From the NCBI RefSeq assembly GCF_041435335.1, contig NZ_CP108430.1:1240001-1304000 (forward strand): DNA of 64,000 nucleotides, written 5' to 3'. This DNA is from Streptomyces sp. NBC_01283. GTDB taxonomy: Bacteria > Actinomycetota > Actinomycetes > Streptomycetales > Streptomycetaceae. Of the stretch, positions 17,368-25,232 are shown piece after piece. The notes below the pieces were generated by a model. It worked only from the letters and a program-made list of their open reading frames with translations, was not told the DNA's origin and ran no database searches. Numbering within the stretch: position 1 is the stretch's first letter; the number at the start of each line of letters is the position of its first letter. Made by a program: the position numbers and the translations under genes.

Positions 17368-18813
17368 TTAACGCGGCACGCCGGGCCTGCGCTCGCCGTG
17401 CCGGGTGGCTTGTTCGAAGGCGTGACCGATCTGCAGAACTCTCAGGTCGCCGCGGTGCGGCCCGACGATCTGCAGCCCGACCGGCAGTCCGCCCGGGGTG
17501 AATCCGGCGGGCACGGACAGCGCCGGGCTGCCGGTCGCCGACACCAGGTACGCCGAGCGCATCCAGTCCAGGTAGTCCGCCATCGGCACCCCGTCGACGT
17601 CGCCCGGGTACTCCAACTCCACCGGGAACGGCACGACTTGGCTCGTCGGCAGGACCAACACGTCGTACCGCTCGAAGAACTCCCGTACACGGTGGAAGAG
17701 TTCGCCGTGGAGCACGGTGGCCCGCTCCAGATCGATGCCGGTGAGCGTGCCCCCCTGTCGTACGTTCCGGACCAGGCTGGGTTTCATCCGGTCCGCCGAG
17801 GTCTCCAGGAGCGCGCCGAGAGCCAGGTGGAACTGCCAGGCGCGGAAGGTCCTGAACACCTCGTCGGCGCCGGACAGTTCGGGGCATGCCTCCTCGACCG
17901 CGCACCCCAGCGCGGAGAAGACCGTGACGGCGGGCGCGAGCACGTCGCGGACCTCGCGGTCGACCGGCACCGCTCCTCCCAGATCGGGTGACCAGGCGAT
18001 CCGCAGCCCCCGCAGATCCCGTTCCAGCGGCCCGCCGAACGCGCTGCCCGGCGTTTCCAGAGCGATCGGTGAGCGCGGGTCGGGTCCGGCGACGACGGAC
18101 AGCAGCAGGGCCGCGTCGGCGACCGTGCGCGCCATCGGACCCTGCACGGCCATCGTCGACCAGGGCGTGGTGTCCGGCCAGCTCGGCACCCGGCCCGGCG
18201 AGGGGCGCAGGCCCACCACGTTGCAGAACGAGGCGGGGTTGCGCAGCGAGCCGCCCATGTCGCTGCCGTCGGCAAGGGGGTGCATGCCGCAGGCGAGCGC
18301 GGCCGCCGCTCCCCCGCTGCTGCCGCCCGCCGATCTGCTCAGGTCGTACGGGTTGCGGGTCGCCCCGAAGACCGGGTTGACGGTGTGCGAACCGGCCGCG
18401 AACTCGGGCACGTTGGTCTTGCCGATAGTGATCGCCCCGGCCGCGCGGATGCGCTCGACGATCAGCTCGTCCCGGTCCGGGACGTTGTCGGCGAGGAGCG
18501 GCGTCCCGTAGGTGGTCCGGACGCCTCGGGTGTCGTGGGTGTCCTTGTGGGCGACGGGCAGCCCGTGCAGCGGGCCGAGCGGCGCGCCGTGCGCCGCGGC
18601 CTCGTCGGCGGTGCGCGCCTCGTCGAGCGCGCGCTCCGCCACGCAGGTCACCACCGCGTTCACCGGGCCGTTGACCTGGTCGATCCGGTCCAGGTGCGCC
18701 TGGACGACCTCGCGCGCGGACAGCTCACGGGTGCGGATCCTGGCGGCGAGTTCGCGGGCGGTGAGGTGGACGAGCCCGGAGGCTTCGCGGACCTGATGTG
18801 CTTCGGGGCTCAT
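17368..18813 (-). CDS. Amidase (amidase signature family)
   Basis: 481 residues. The Ser-cisSer-Lys triad is visible: Lys90 in HGLPVAHKDTHD, the glycine-rich GGSSGGAAAALA with the cis-serine at about 165, and the nucleophile Ser189 in DGSDMGGSLRNP. Family members hydrolyse carboxamides, including nitrile-derived amides, aryl amides and acylated amino acids. It lacks the context of GatCAB, so it is a free-standing catabolic amidase. It lies 29 bases upstream of the holin-X gene. Confidence 0.92.
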   Translation of the reverse strand: MSPEAHQVREASGLVHLTARELAARIRTRELSAREVVQAHLDRIDQVNGPVNAVVTCVAERALDEARTADEAAAHGAPLGPLHGLPVAHKDTHDTRGVRTTYGTPLLADNVPDRDELIVERIRAAGAITIGKTNVPEFAAGSHTVNPVFGATRNPYDLSRSAGGSSGGAAAALACGMHPLADGSDMGGSLRNPASFCNVVGLRPSPGRVPSWPDTTPWSTMAVQGPMARTVADAALLLSVVAGPDPRSPIALETPGSAFGGPLERDLRGLRIAWSPDLGGAVPVDREVRDVLAPAVTVFSALGCAVEEACPELSGADEVFRTFRAWQFHLALGALLETSADRMKPSLVRNVRQGGTLTGIDLERATVLHGELFHRVREFFERYDVLVLPTSQVVPFPVELEYPGDVDGVPMADYLDWMRSAYLVSATGSPALSVPAGFTPGGLPVGLQIVGPHRGDLRVLQIGHAFEQATRHGERRPGVPR

Positions 18814-18994
18814 ACGACGCCTTCGGCTCGGGGCGGCTGAGATCGCGACGAGGCGGAGTATGCCCGCGTCGCCGCGCCGGCCATCCCGCCCCGCGCGCCG
18901 GGGACTTCGCTTTCAGCGAGCGGCTGAAACGCGGCGCGACTGTTGACTCCGGCTGATCACCCGAACATGCTCCTCACCACACTGTTACGTACAT

Positions 18995-19013
18995 CCTGTA
19001 CATTTTTTACAGG
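18995..19013. promoter_or_regulatory. Inverted repeat upstream of clpP paralogue
   Basis: CCTGTA and TACAGG, a perfect 6-bp inverted repeat, flank a T-rich 7-base spacer, 44 bases before the clpP start in an unusually AT-rich stretch. A TTGACT at 18943-18948 could be a -35 box. It may be a repressor operator; it does not resemble the TTCTGCC/GGCAGAA PopR site known for the clpP3 operon. Confidence 0.4.
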
Positions 19014-19056
19014 AAGCCTTGGGGAGCAGCCGACCCCGGTAGAGGAGAGACGTGCC

Positions 19057-19692
19057 ATGAACCGACCGTTCGCCCGCTATGTCCTGCCCGAGTTCCCCGA
19101 GCGCACCAGCGCGGGGCAGCGGACCCTCGATCCGTACTCGAAGCTGCTCGAGGAGCGCATCGTCTTCTTGGGGACGCCGATCGACGACACGTCGGCCAAC
19201 GACGTGATGGCGCAGTTCATGCACCTCGAATATCTGGCACCCGACCGCGACATCTCGCTCTACATCAACTCGCCCGGCGGCTCGTTCAGCGCGATGACCG
19301 CGATCTACGACACGATCCGGTTCGTCACCTGCGACGTGGAGACGACCTGTCTCGGGCAGGCCGCCTCATCGGCCGCCGTCCTGCTGGCCTCGGGCACCCC
19401 CGGCAAGAGGTTCGCGCTGCCCGGCGCCCGGGTGCTGATCCACCAGCCCTCGCTCGCCGAGCCCATCCACGGCCAGACGTCCGACCTGGCGATCCAGGCC
19501 GACGAACTCCTGCGCACGCGCGCGCAACTGGAGAGGCTGCTCGTTCAGCACACGGGCCAGAGCGCGGAACGGATCGCGGCCGACATCGAGCGGGACAAGA
19601 TCCTCAGTGCGGCCGAGGCAGTTGAGTACGGCCTGGTCGACCGGATCATCGCGAGCCGCAAGTCGTCCCCGCGCACCCCGGACGTGGGGTGA
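19057..19692 (+). CDS. ClpP-family ATP-dependent protease subunit (paralogue)
   Basis: 211 residues starting [20 protein letters not shown], with GAGGAG eight bases before the ATG. The catalytic serine is Ser104 in [13 protein letters not shown] (most ClpP have GxAASMG, so Met is replaced by Ser), the histidine is 129 in RVLIHQPS, and the aspartate lies in [18 protein letters not shown]. Streptomyces carries up to five clpP genes; the solitary position and QAASS motif suggest a secondary copy such as clpP3-5, not the housekeeping clpP1-clpP2 pair. Confidence 0.92.
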   Translation: MNRPFARYVLPEFPERTSAGQRTLDPYSKLLEERIVFLGTPIDDTSANDVMAQFMHLEYLAPDRDISLYINSPGGSFSAMTAIYDTIRFVTCDVETTCLGQAASSAAVLLASGTPGKRFALPGARVLIHQPSLAEPIHGQTSDLAIQADELLRTRAQLERLLVQHTGQSAERIAADIERDKILSAAEAVEYGLVDRIIASRKSSPRTPDVG

Positions 19693-19699
19693 ACCGCCG

Positions 19700-20008
19700 G
19701 TGCTGCCGCCCGAACTTCCCCCGCTGCCCGCACTCACCCGCGCCGAGGGCGAGTTGATCGACCGGTACCTCGAAGTGGTCGACCTGGTGGGCCGGATCAA
19801 CCCCGCCCGCGCCTCGGACACGTACGGCGGACTGCGCGCCGCCCAGGCCCTGGTCGGCAGGGCGGCCGCCCTCCTGGACGCGCTGACGCTCATGCACCAG
19901 CGAGGTGAGAGCGCCGTGCACGCGCCGACGCTGGCCAGGGCGCTGCGGGTGCTCGACGGGGAGCGGCGGGCCGGGCGGGTCACCGTGCCGCCACCGTCGG
20001 CGTCCTGA
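19700..20008 (+). CDS. Small conserved-looking protein after clpP, unknown function
   Basis: About 102 residues from a GTG at 19700, eight bases after the clpP stop. The body is helical: LTRAEGELIDRYLEVVDLVG, NPARASDTYGGLRAAQALVG, RAAALLDALTLMHQRGESAV. No known domain is recognised. Close spacing suggests co-transcription with clpP and perhaps an adaptor or regulatory role, but that is inference. The start is uncertain; an in-frame upstream start lies inside clpP. Confidence 0.5.
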   Translation: MLPPELPPLPALTRAEGELIDRYLEVVDLVGRINPARASDTYGGLRAAQALVGRAAALLDALTLMHQRGESAVHAPTLARALRVLDGERRAGRVTVPPPSAS

Positions 20009-20368
20009 AGACCCGTCACTCCACGCTCCTGAGCACCCGTCATCCCGTCGCCCGGCCTCCGAGCCGTCCGGGGCCGGGTTCAAACGAACCAAACGGGCTA
20101 CCTCGTTCGGCGTAGACGATCGTCGTTCTTGAAGCCGTCTTCAGTTGCGTCAGATGTGTACGCGGGGGGCGGAATTCCTCGTTCCGGTGCTGGTCGAACG
20201 ATCGTCCGGCGCCTTGACCTGATCCCGTATCCGACCTTGTCCACCCGAACGGTTCAGCCGTGAGGAGCCTCACAAAACGCCGTTTCGGCTCGGAATTCCT
20301 GCCCTTCACGGGTCAAGATCCCTTCCGACGACAAGCCCCCGCCACAGCGGCGGGGCGGTCCGGGCGGA
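20009..20368. other. Intergenic region and probable promoter of the NlpC/P60 transcript
   Basis: About 360 bases without a supported gene. It is less GC-rich than its surroundings. A GC-rich hairpin, CCCCGCC paired with GGCGGGG around 20336-20355, sits just before the riboswitch. The promoter must lie in this stretch, but no convincing -35/-10 pair was identified. Confidence 0.5.
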
Positions 20369-20544
20369 CGCCGAGTCCTGCCGCCACCCGGATGACCGGT
20401 CGACATCGGTGCATCGGCAGGAGTGGAGGACCCAGGCATGACGGGTCGGTCCGGAGAGTCCGGACCACGGCCCTTGGGGTGAAGCCGCACACGCGGCCGG
20501 GCAACTTTGTCAGCCCGAATCCGACAGGTCATCCTTCACAGGCG
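20369..20544 (+). ncRNA. Cyclic di-AMP riboswitch (ydaO/yuaA type)
   Basis: The leader before the NlpC/P60 gene carries the recognisable ydaO core: CGCCGAGTCCTGCC at the 5' end pairing with GGCAGGAG, then GGAGGACCC, TTGGGGTGAAGCC, and near the 3' end CCCGAATCCGACAGGTCA followed by CAGGCG. In actinobacteria this class typically sits before cell-wall hydrolase genes and shuts expression off when c-di-AMP is bound. It ends about 20 bases before the start codon. Boundaries are approximate. Confidence 0.88.
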
Positions 20545-20562
20545 GTTGACGAAGGGTTGCGC

Positions 20563-21036
20563 ATGACTGCGCTGAATCATGTTCCGTCGCTGCTGACCAG
20601 GGCCGGTTCCGTATCGGCCCTCACGCTCGCCGTCGTGGGCGGCACCCTCGTGGGCCCAGGGCTCACGTCGGAAGCGGAGGCCGCGACGCACGGAACGAAG
20701 GCGCTCAAGATCGCCGCCTCCAAGAAGGGCGCTCCGTACCGCTACGGAGCGACGGGGCCGCGTCGGTTCGACTGCTCGGGTCTGACCCTCTACTCGTTCA
20801 AGCGCGCGGGCAAGAAGCTCCCCCGCACCGCGGCACAGCAGTACAACAAGACCCGCCACATCTCCGCCTCCAACCGCGTCCGCGGCGACCTGGTCTTCTT
20901 CCACTCCGGCCGGAACGTCTACCACGTCGGCATCTACGCCGGTAAGGGCCGGATCTGGCACGCCCCCAAGTCGAACACCGTGGTGCGGCTCGAGAAGATC
21001 TGGACCAAGAGCGTCTGGTACGGCAGGGTGCGCTGA
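20563..21036 (+). CDS. Secreted NlpC/P60 peptidoglycan endopeptidase
   Basis: 157 residues. The first 41 are a signal peptide (hydrophobic SALTLAVVGGTLVGPGLT, cleavage near AEAA). The NlpC/P60 domain follows, with catalytic Cys71 in RRFDCSGLTLYS, His121 in NVYHVGIYA and a third polar residue at His133 in RIWHAPKS. It should cut the D-Glu to diaminopimelate bond in wall stem peptides. It has no wall-binding domain and is directly downstream of a c-di-AMP riboswitch, linking its synthesis to turgor or growth signalling. Confidence 0.95.
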   Translation: MTALNHVPSLLTRAGSVSALTLAVVGGTLVGPGLTSEAEAATHGTKALKIAASKKGAPYRYGATGPRRFDCSGLTLYSFKRAGKKLPRTAAQQYNKTRHISASNRVRGDLVFFHSGRNVYHVGIYAGKGRIWHAPKSNTVVRLEKIWTKSVWYGRVR

Positions 21037-21066
21037 TCGCCCGTCACCGGCCGTCGGCTGCAGGAC

Positions 21067-21102
21067 GGCGGTGGCGGGGGCTCACCAACCCCCGCCACCG
21101 CC
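21067..21102 (+). terminator. Perfect-stem terminator after NlpC/P60 gene
   Basis: A 14-bp perfect stem (21067-21080 with 21089-21102) and eight-base loop, 30 bases after the stop codon. It lacks a long T-tract. Confidence 0.8.
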
Positions 21103-21195
21103 ACCGCCCGGACTGCCCCCGCGTGGCTCCCGCCCGGCCCGCCGATCGGCGCGCCCGCCGGGCGTACAGGGCGCCGACGCGGATACTCGTGCGCC

Positions 21196-21762
21196 ATGGC
21201 CGAAAACAACAGCTCCTCCACGGCAGGCGACGCGCCCCGCAACGAGACACGCTTCGAACGCGCCGACCGCAATTTCGCGGAGATCCTCCAGGAACTGCGG
21301 GTCACTCAGGCCGGGGTGCAGATCCTCTTCGCGTTCCTGTTGACGCTTGCCTTCACCGAGCGCTTCGCCTCGCTCGACACCGTGCAGCGCGCCACCTACG
21401 TGACCACGCTGCTCCTTGCCGTCCTCGCCGCGGCGCTGTTCACGGCTCCCGCCGCCGTGCACCGGTCGCTCTTCGGGCAGCACTCCAAGCCGCGGATCGT
21501 GCGGGTCTCGTCCCGCCTCGCCGTCCTCGGTATGGGGGTCCTGATGTTCGCGCTCGCCGGTTCCGTGCTCCTGGTGGTGGACGTGGCGGTGGGCAGGACC
21601 GGCGGGATCATCGCGAGCGCGGGCACGCTCCTGGTGTGCGCGGGCCTGTGGGGAGTGCTCCCCCTGCTGCTGCGCCGCGCGAGCAAGGACGAGGGCACTG
21701 ATGGCGCCGAGGCCACAGGATCGGACACGCCGGACGACGTCAGGCCAACAGGGCCTCGATGA
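21196..21762 (+). CDS. DUF6328 family membrane protein
   Basis: 188 residues. The N-terminal cytoplasmic part ends RFERADRNFAEILQELRVTQ, the family signature, followed by GVQILFAFLLTLAFTERF, and four membrane helices at about 44-60, 72-95, 112-135 and 140-162. The C-terminal tail is acidic. Function is unknown; the family is widespread in actinobacteria. The last 23 bases overlap the convergent LysE gene. Confidence 0.85.
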   Translation: MAENNSSSTAGDAPRNETRFERADRNFAEILQELRVTQAGVQILFAFLLTLAFTERFASLDTVQRATYVTTLLLAVLAAALFTAPAAVHRSLFGQHSKPRIVRVSSRLAVLGMGVLMFALAGSVLLVVDVAVGRTGGIIASAGTLLVCAGLWGVLPLLLRRASKDEGTDGAEATGSDTPDDVRPTGPR

Positions 21763-22369
21763 GGAGCACCGCGCCCAGCACGCTGAGCGCGACGCCCGTG
21801 CCGCCCTCGATCGCACGGGCCGTGCGCGGCTTGCGCAGCCAGCGGCCGAGCCGGTCGACCAGGAGCGCGACGACCGGGAACCACACCAGGGCGAGGGCCA
21901 CGATGATGGACGCGAGCAGCAGAGTCCTGGGCATCGCGGGGCTGCCCGCGGGCACGAACTGCGGCAGCACGCTGAGGAACGTGATGGGTGCCTTCGGGTT
22001 GAGGGCGTTGGTGAAGAAGCCCTGCCGCAGGCTGCCCCCGACCGCTGCCCCCTCCGCGCCGTCCGCCGTCCCGAAGCTCCCCAGGGGCCGCGCCGCCGAC
22101 CGCAGCGCGCGATACCCGAGGTAGAGCACGTAGGCCCCGCCCGCGGCCTGCAGCGCACGGAAGAGCGTGGGGACCGCCGCGAGGACCGCCGCGACCCCGG
22201 CCACCGCGAGCGCCGTGTGCACCAGGAGCCCGCCCGCCACACCGATCGCGCACGTCACTCCGGCGCGGCGGGATGCGAGGGCGTTGCGCACGACGACGGC
22301 GAAGTCGGCGCCCGGCATGGCGACCATGCCCGCGGCGACTCCGGTGAAGGCGACCAGTTGTGCGTCCAT
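21740..22369 (-). CDS. LysE family amino-acid exporter
   Basis: 209 residues with about five or six membrane helices. The LysE/RhtB signature is clear: GVAAGMVAMPGADFAVVVRN near 10-29 and GFFTNALNPKAPITFLSVLP near 117-136. It should export an amino acid or related compound driven by the proton gradient. It is divergent from a LysR gene, the classical lysE-lysG arrangement, with two identical-type palindromes between, so induction by the exported substrate is likely. Confidence 0.93.
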   Translation of the reverse strand: MDAQLVAFTGVAAGMVAMPGADFAVVVRNALASRRAGVTCAIGVAGGLLVHTALAVAGVAAVLAAVPTLFRALQAAGGAYVLYLGYRALRSAARPLGSFGTADGAEGAAVGGSLRQGFFTNALNPKAPITFLSVLPQFVPAGSPAMPRTLLLASIIVALALVWFPVVALLVDRLGRWLRKPRTARAIEGGTGVALSVLGAVLLIEALLA

Positions 22370-22390
22370 GGCGCCAAGCCTGCCGTTCTT

Positions 22391-22436
22391 CTGCCTTCAG
22401 CAGGTATGTGGAATATCCTGGGTCTGCCTTAAGCAG
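22391..22436. promoter_or_regulatory. Tandem LysR-type operator palindromes
   Basis: Two copies of CTGCCTTNAGCAG lie at 22391-22403 and 22424-22436, each an inverted repeat CTGC-N5-GCAG, with centres 33 bases apart, close to three helical turns. They fill the lysE-lysR intergenic space, as expected for recognition and activation sites of the divergent LysR regulator. Confidence 0.65.
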
Positions 22437-22499
22437 TCGTTTAGCCTCACGGCCGACGGACAGCCGCACCGCCCGTCGGCTCCTGCACCGGGAGCGACC

Positions 22500-23411
22500 A
22501 TGTACGACCCGACGCGGCTCGCCGCACTGGTGGCGGTCTCCGAGGCCGGGTCGATCACCCGCGCCGCCGAGCGTCTCGGCTACACCGTGCCCGCCCTCTC
22601 CCAGCAGCTGGCCAAGCTCGAACGGGAGGCGGGCACCGCGCTCCTGGTCCGGCATCACCGCGGGGCACGGCTGACCGGCGCGGGTGAGCTGCTGCTCGCG
22701 CGGGCGCGCCGGGTCCTGGACGAGATGGAGCAGGCCCGGCACGAACTGGCCAGGCTCGCGGGGCTTTCCGGCGGCAGGCTGCGCGTGGGGACCTTCACCA
22801 CCGCCGGGATCCAGTTGGTGCCGCCCGCGCTGACCGCGTTCCGCCGCGCCCATCCGGACGTCGATCTGACCGTTCGGGCCTATGAACCGCCGCTCGGCAT
22901 CGCGGCCGTGGCCGCCGGTGAGGTCGATCTCGCCCTGACGCACACGTACGAACCGGCGGATCCGGTGCCGCTGCCCGCGTCCGTGACCGCCGAGCCGGTA
23001 CTGGTCGAGGAGCTGGTCCTGGTGACCTCGCCCGGTCACGCTCTCGCGAGCTCGTCGTCGCGGCTGCCCCTGACCGAACTCGCCGGGCAGCCGCTGATCA
23101 GCATGGCGCCTGAGCATCCGTCCCGGCAGGGGGTGGAGTCCGCGCTCGTCCGGGCCGGCGCGACGCCCTCGGTGCTGGTCGAGACTCCTGGCTACGCACT
23201 GGTGTGTGCGCTGGTCAGCGCGGGGCTCGGTGTCGCCGTCGTACCGGAGATGGTGGCGCGGACGGCGGCCACCCCGGTGGGGATGAGGCCGCTTGAGCCG
23301 GGGAGTCTGCGCCGCACGATCTCGGTGGTCCACCGCACCGACGAGTCGCATCCGGCGGCGGACACCTTCCGGGCGCTGCTCCGGGGGGCCTTCGGACGTT
23401 CAGCGGGGTGA
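22500..23411 (+). CDS. LysR family transcriptional regulator (LysG/ArgP-like context)
   Basis: 303 residues. The winged helix lies at 5-62 (RLAALVAVSEAGSITRAAER, then YTVPALSQQLAKLEREAG), followed by the two-lobed periplasmic-binding-like effector domain from about 88. GGGAG precedes the ATG. Divergent to the LysE exporter, so probably its activator. The 3' end overlaps the convergent ATP-binding gene by 12 bases. Confidence 0.93.
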   Translation: MYDPTRLAALVAVSEAGSITRAAERLGYTVPALSQQLAKLEREAGTALLVRHHRGARLTGAGELLLARARRVLDEMEQARHELARLAGLSGGRLRVGTFTTAGIQLVPPALTAFRRAHPDVDLTVRAYEPPLGIAAVAAGEVDLALTHTYEPADPVPLPASVTAEPVLVEELVLVTSPGHALASSSSRLPLTELAGQPLISMAPEHPSRQGVESALVRAGATPSVLVETPGYALVCALVSAGLGVAVVPEMVARTAATPVGMRPLEPGSLRRTISVVHRTDESHPAADTFRALLRGAFGRSAG

Positions 23412-23867
23412 GGGCGAGACCGAGGGGGTGGCCGCCTCGCCACGGACCGGGGCCGTCCACGGCAGCGCGATCCAGACGGTCTTGCCGCCCTCGGCGGTGG
23501 GCGTGACCGAGAGCCTGCCGCCGCACTCCATGGTCAGCCAGCGGATGATCACCAGACCGCGGCCGTTGTCCTGCTGGACGGCGGCGGGCAGCCGCTTGGG
23601 ATAGCGGGGATGGCTGTCGGTGACGCCGATGCGCAGCTGTTCGTCCCGGTCGAGCTCGATGTCCACCCGGAAGGTGGGCGATTGGCCGCGGGTGTGCTGG
23701 ACGGCGTTCGTGGCGAGTTCGGAGACGATGAGCCGGACCGTGTCGGCCGCTTCGGTTTCGCCCGGCAATCCCCATTCGGCCAAGACGCTCGAGACGTATT
23801 TCCGGGCCGCGGAGACCGAGGCAGGATCGCTCGGCAGGGTGACGGATGCTTCCTGAAGGTCTGCCAT
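23400..23867 (-). CDS. HATPase_c ATP-binding regulatory protein (RsbW-like)
   Basis: 155 residues. The GHKL fold is shown by the N-box LIVSELATNAVQHT near 46-59 and the G1 box DNGRGLVIIRWL near 102-113. Such free-standing kinases are very numerous in Streptomyces and pair with XRE/DUF397 modules or act as anti-sigma factors. The start MADLQEASVTLPSD (23867) is chosen over an upstream in-frame start that adds 40 unconserved residues. It is divergent from the XRE gene at 24138. Confidence 0.88.
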   Translation of the reverse strand: MADLQEASVTLPSDPASVSAARKYVSSVLAEWGLPGETEAADTVRLIVSELATNAVQHTRGQSPTFRVDIELDRDEQLRIGVTDSHPRYPKRLPAAVQQDNGRGLVIIRWLTMECGGRLSVTPTAEGGKTVWIALPWTAPVRGEAATPSVSPSPR

Positions 23868-24137
23868 GGCGACGTTGTCCCTTTCCCACCGGGGCTCGGC
23901 TCCGACTCGTAGCGGAAGGCACGAGGACAGTCCCGGAATGGTGCTTCGCGCCAGCCTGCCACTCTTGGACCCCTCACAGGTGGCCAACCACCAAGATGTG
24001 CATATATCTGTCGCTCGAAGCGGTGAACTCTGCTACGGAAGACCGTATTTGGGCGCGACGTCGGCACTTCCTCTACTGTCGCCCCTGAGCGGCCCGGGGG
24101 AGGCCGAAAAGAAGCGCTCCGTCGGGAGGAGACGGAC

Positions 24138-24998
24138 ATGCGGTACGGTCCCGCGGTGCGCCGCCGGAAACTCGGCGCCGAACTGCGCGCGCTGCGCGCG
24201 CACGCCGGGCTCACCAGTGGCCAGGCGGCGGGCCGGGTCGGCTGGCACCAGTCGAAGGTCAGCCGGATCGAGACAGGACGTAGCAGCGTCAAGGCGGCCG
24301 ACGTACGTCTGCTGCTCGATGCGTACGAGGTGCGCGATTCCCGGCTCCGCCAGTTGCTGGTGGCGCTGGCGGGCTCGGACGACGACGGTGGTCGCCGCCA
24401 GTGGTGGCACGCCTATCGCGAGCTGCTGCCGCCCGCCTACCGCGACTTCATCAGCCTGGAGTCGCAGGCCTGCCGGATGCGCAGCCTGGAGACCACCGTC
24501 GTACCCGGCCTGCTGCAGACGCCGGACTACGCGCGTGCGGTGACGCGGGCCGCGCTCGACGGACTGCCGGACGAGCAGGTGGACGCGCTGGTGGAGGTGC
24601 GTCTGGCCCGTCAGGACGTGCTGCGCGCGGCTCCACCGCTGCTACTGAGCGTGATCCTGGACGAGGCGGTGCTGCACCGGCCGGTGGGCGGCCGTCAGGT
24701 GCTCGCGGGTCAGTTGAAACGGTTACTGGAAGCCGGACAGTTGCCTCATGTACGACTTCAGGTGTTGCCGTTCGCCGCCGGAGAGCACGTAGGACTCATC
24801 GGTTCTTTCGTTATCTTCTCATTTCCGAACATTGCTGATCTGGATGTGGTTGTTCTCGACCACTTGACGAGTAGCCTCTACCTCGAACGGAAAGAAGACC
24901 TCCAGGCATACACGGAGGCCTTCAACTCCCTTCAAGGAAAGGCACTTTCACCCGAGGAATCAACGGATCACATCGCCGGGATACGTGACGGCGCGTAA
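24138..24998 (+). CDS. XRE helix-turn-helix regulator with DUF5753
   Basis: 286 residues. The XRE helix-turn-helix lies at about 9-65 (LGAELRALRAHAGLTSGQAA, then VGWHQSKVSRIETGR). DUF5753 follows from about 95: DFISLESQACRMRSLETTVV, PGLLQTPDYARAV, VILDEAVLHRPVGG. Together with the DUF397 gene nine bases downstream and the divergent ATP-binding gene this forms the common Streptomyces developmental/regulatory trio, related to WhiJ and AbaA systems. GGGAGGAG precedes the start. Confidence 0.93.
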   Translation: MRYGPAVRRRKLGAELRALRAHAGLTSGQAAGRVGWHQSKVSRIETGRSSVKAADVRLLLDAYEVRDSRLRQLLVALAGSDDDGGRRQWWHAYRELLPPAYRDFISLESQACRMRSLETTVVPGLLQTPDYARAVTRAALDGLPDEQVDALVEVRLARQDVLRAAPPLLLSVILDEAVLHRPVGGRQVLAGQLKRLLEAGQLPHVRLQVLPFAAGEHVGLIGSFVIFSFPNIADLDVVVLDHLTSSLYLERKEDLQAYTEAFNSLQGKALSPEESTDHIAGIRDGA

Positions 24999-25007
24999 GG
25001 GGGCACC

Positions 25008-25232
25008 ATGACGGCACTGCCTCGGCACGTACCTTCCAGCACTTCTCTGCACGGCGCACGGTGGTACCGCAGCAGTCGCAGCAACGGCATGAACAACTGT
25101 GTGGAGACAGCCTCGCTCGCTTCAGGGCCGAAGCAGGGGCAGCTCGCCGTACGCGACTCGAAGAACACGGCAGGGCCCGCCCTGCTCTTCTCACCCACGA
25201 CATGGGAGGCCTTCGTCCACGGCCTCCGGTGA
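25008..25232 (+). CDS. DUF397 small protein
   Basis: 74 residues with the DUF397 pattern: ARWYRSSRSNGMNNCVETAS near 17-36, VRDSKNTAG near 48, and LLFSPTTWEAFVHGLR at the end. DUF397 proteins act with their neighbouring XRE regulator, probably as antagonists. AAGGGGG lies before the ATG. The stop abuts the convergent bioF stop. Confidence 0.92.
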   Translation: MTALPRHVPSSTSLHGARWYRSSRSNGMNNCVETASLASGPKQGQLAVRDSKNTAGPALLFSPTTWEAFVHGLR

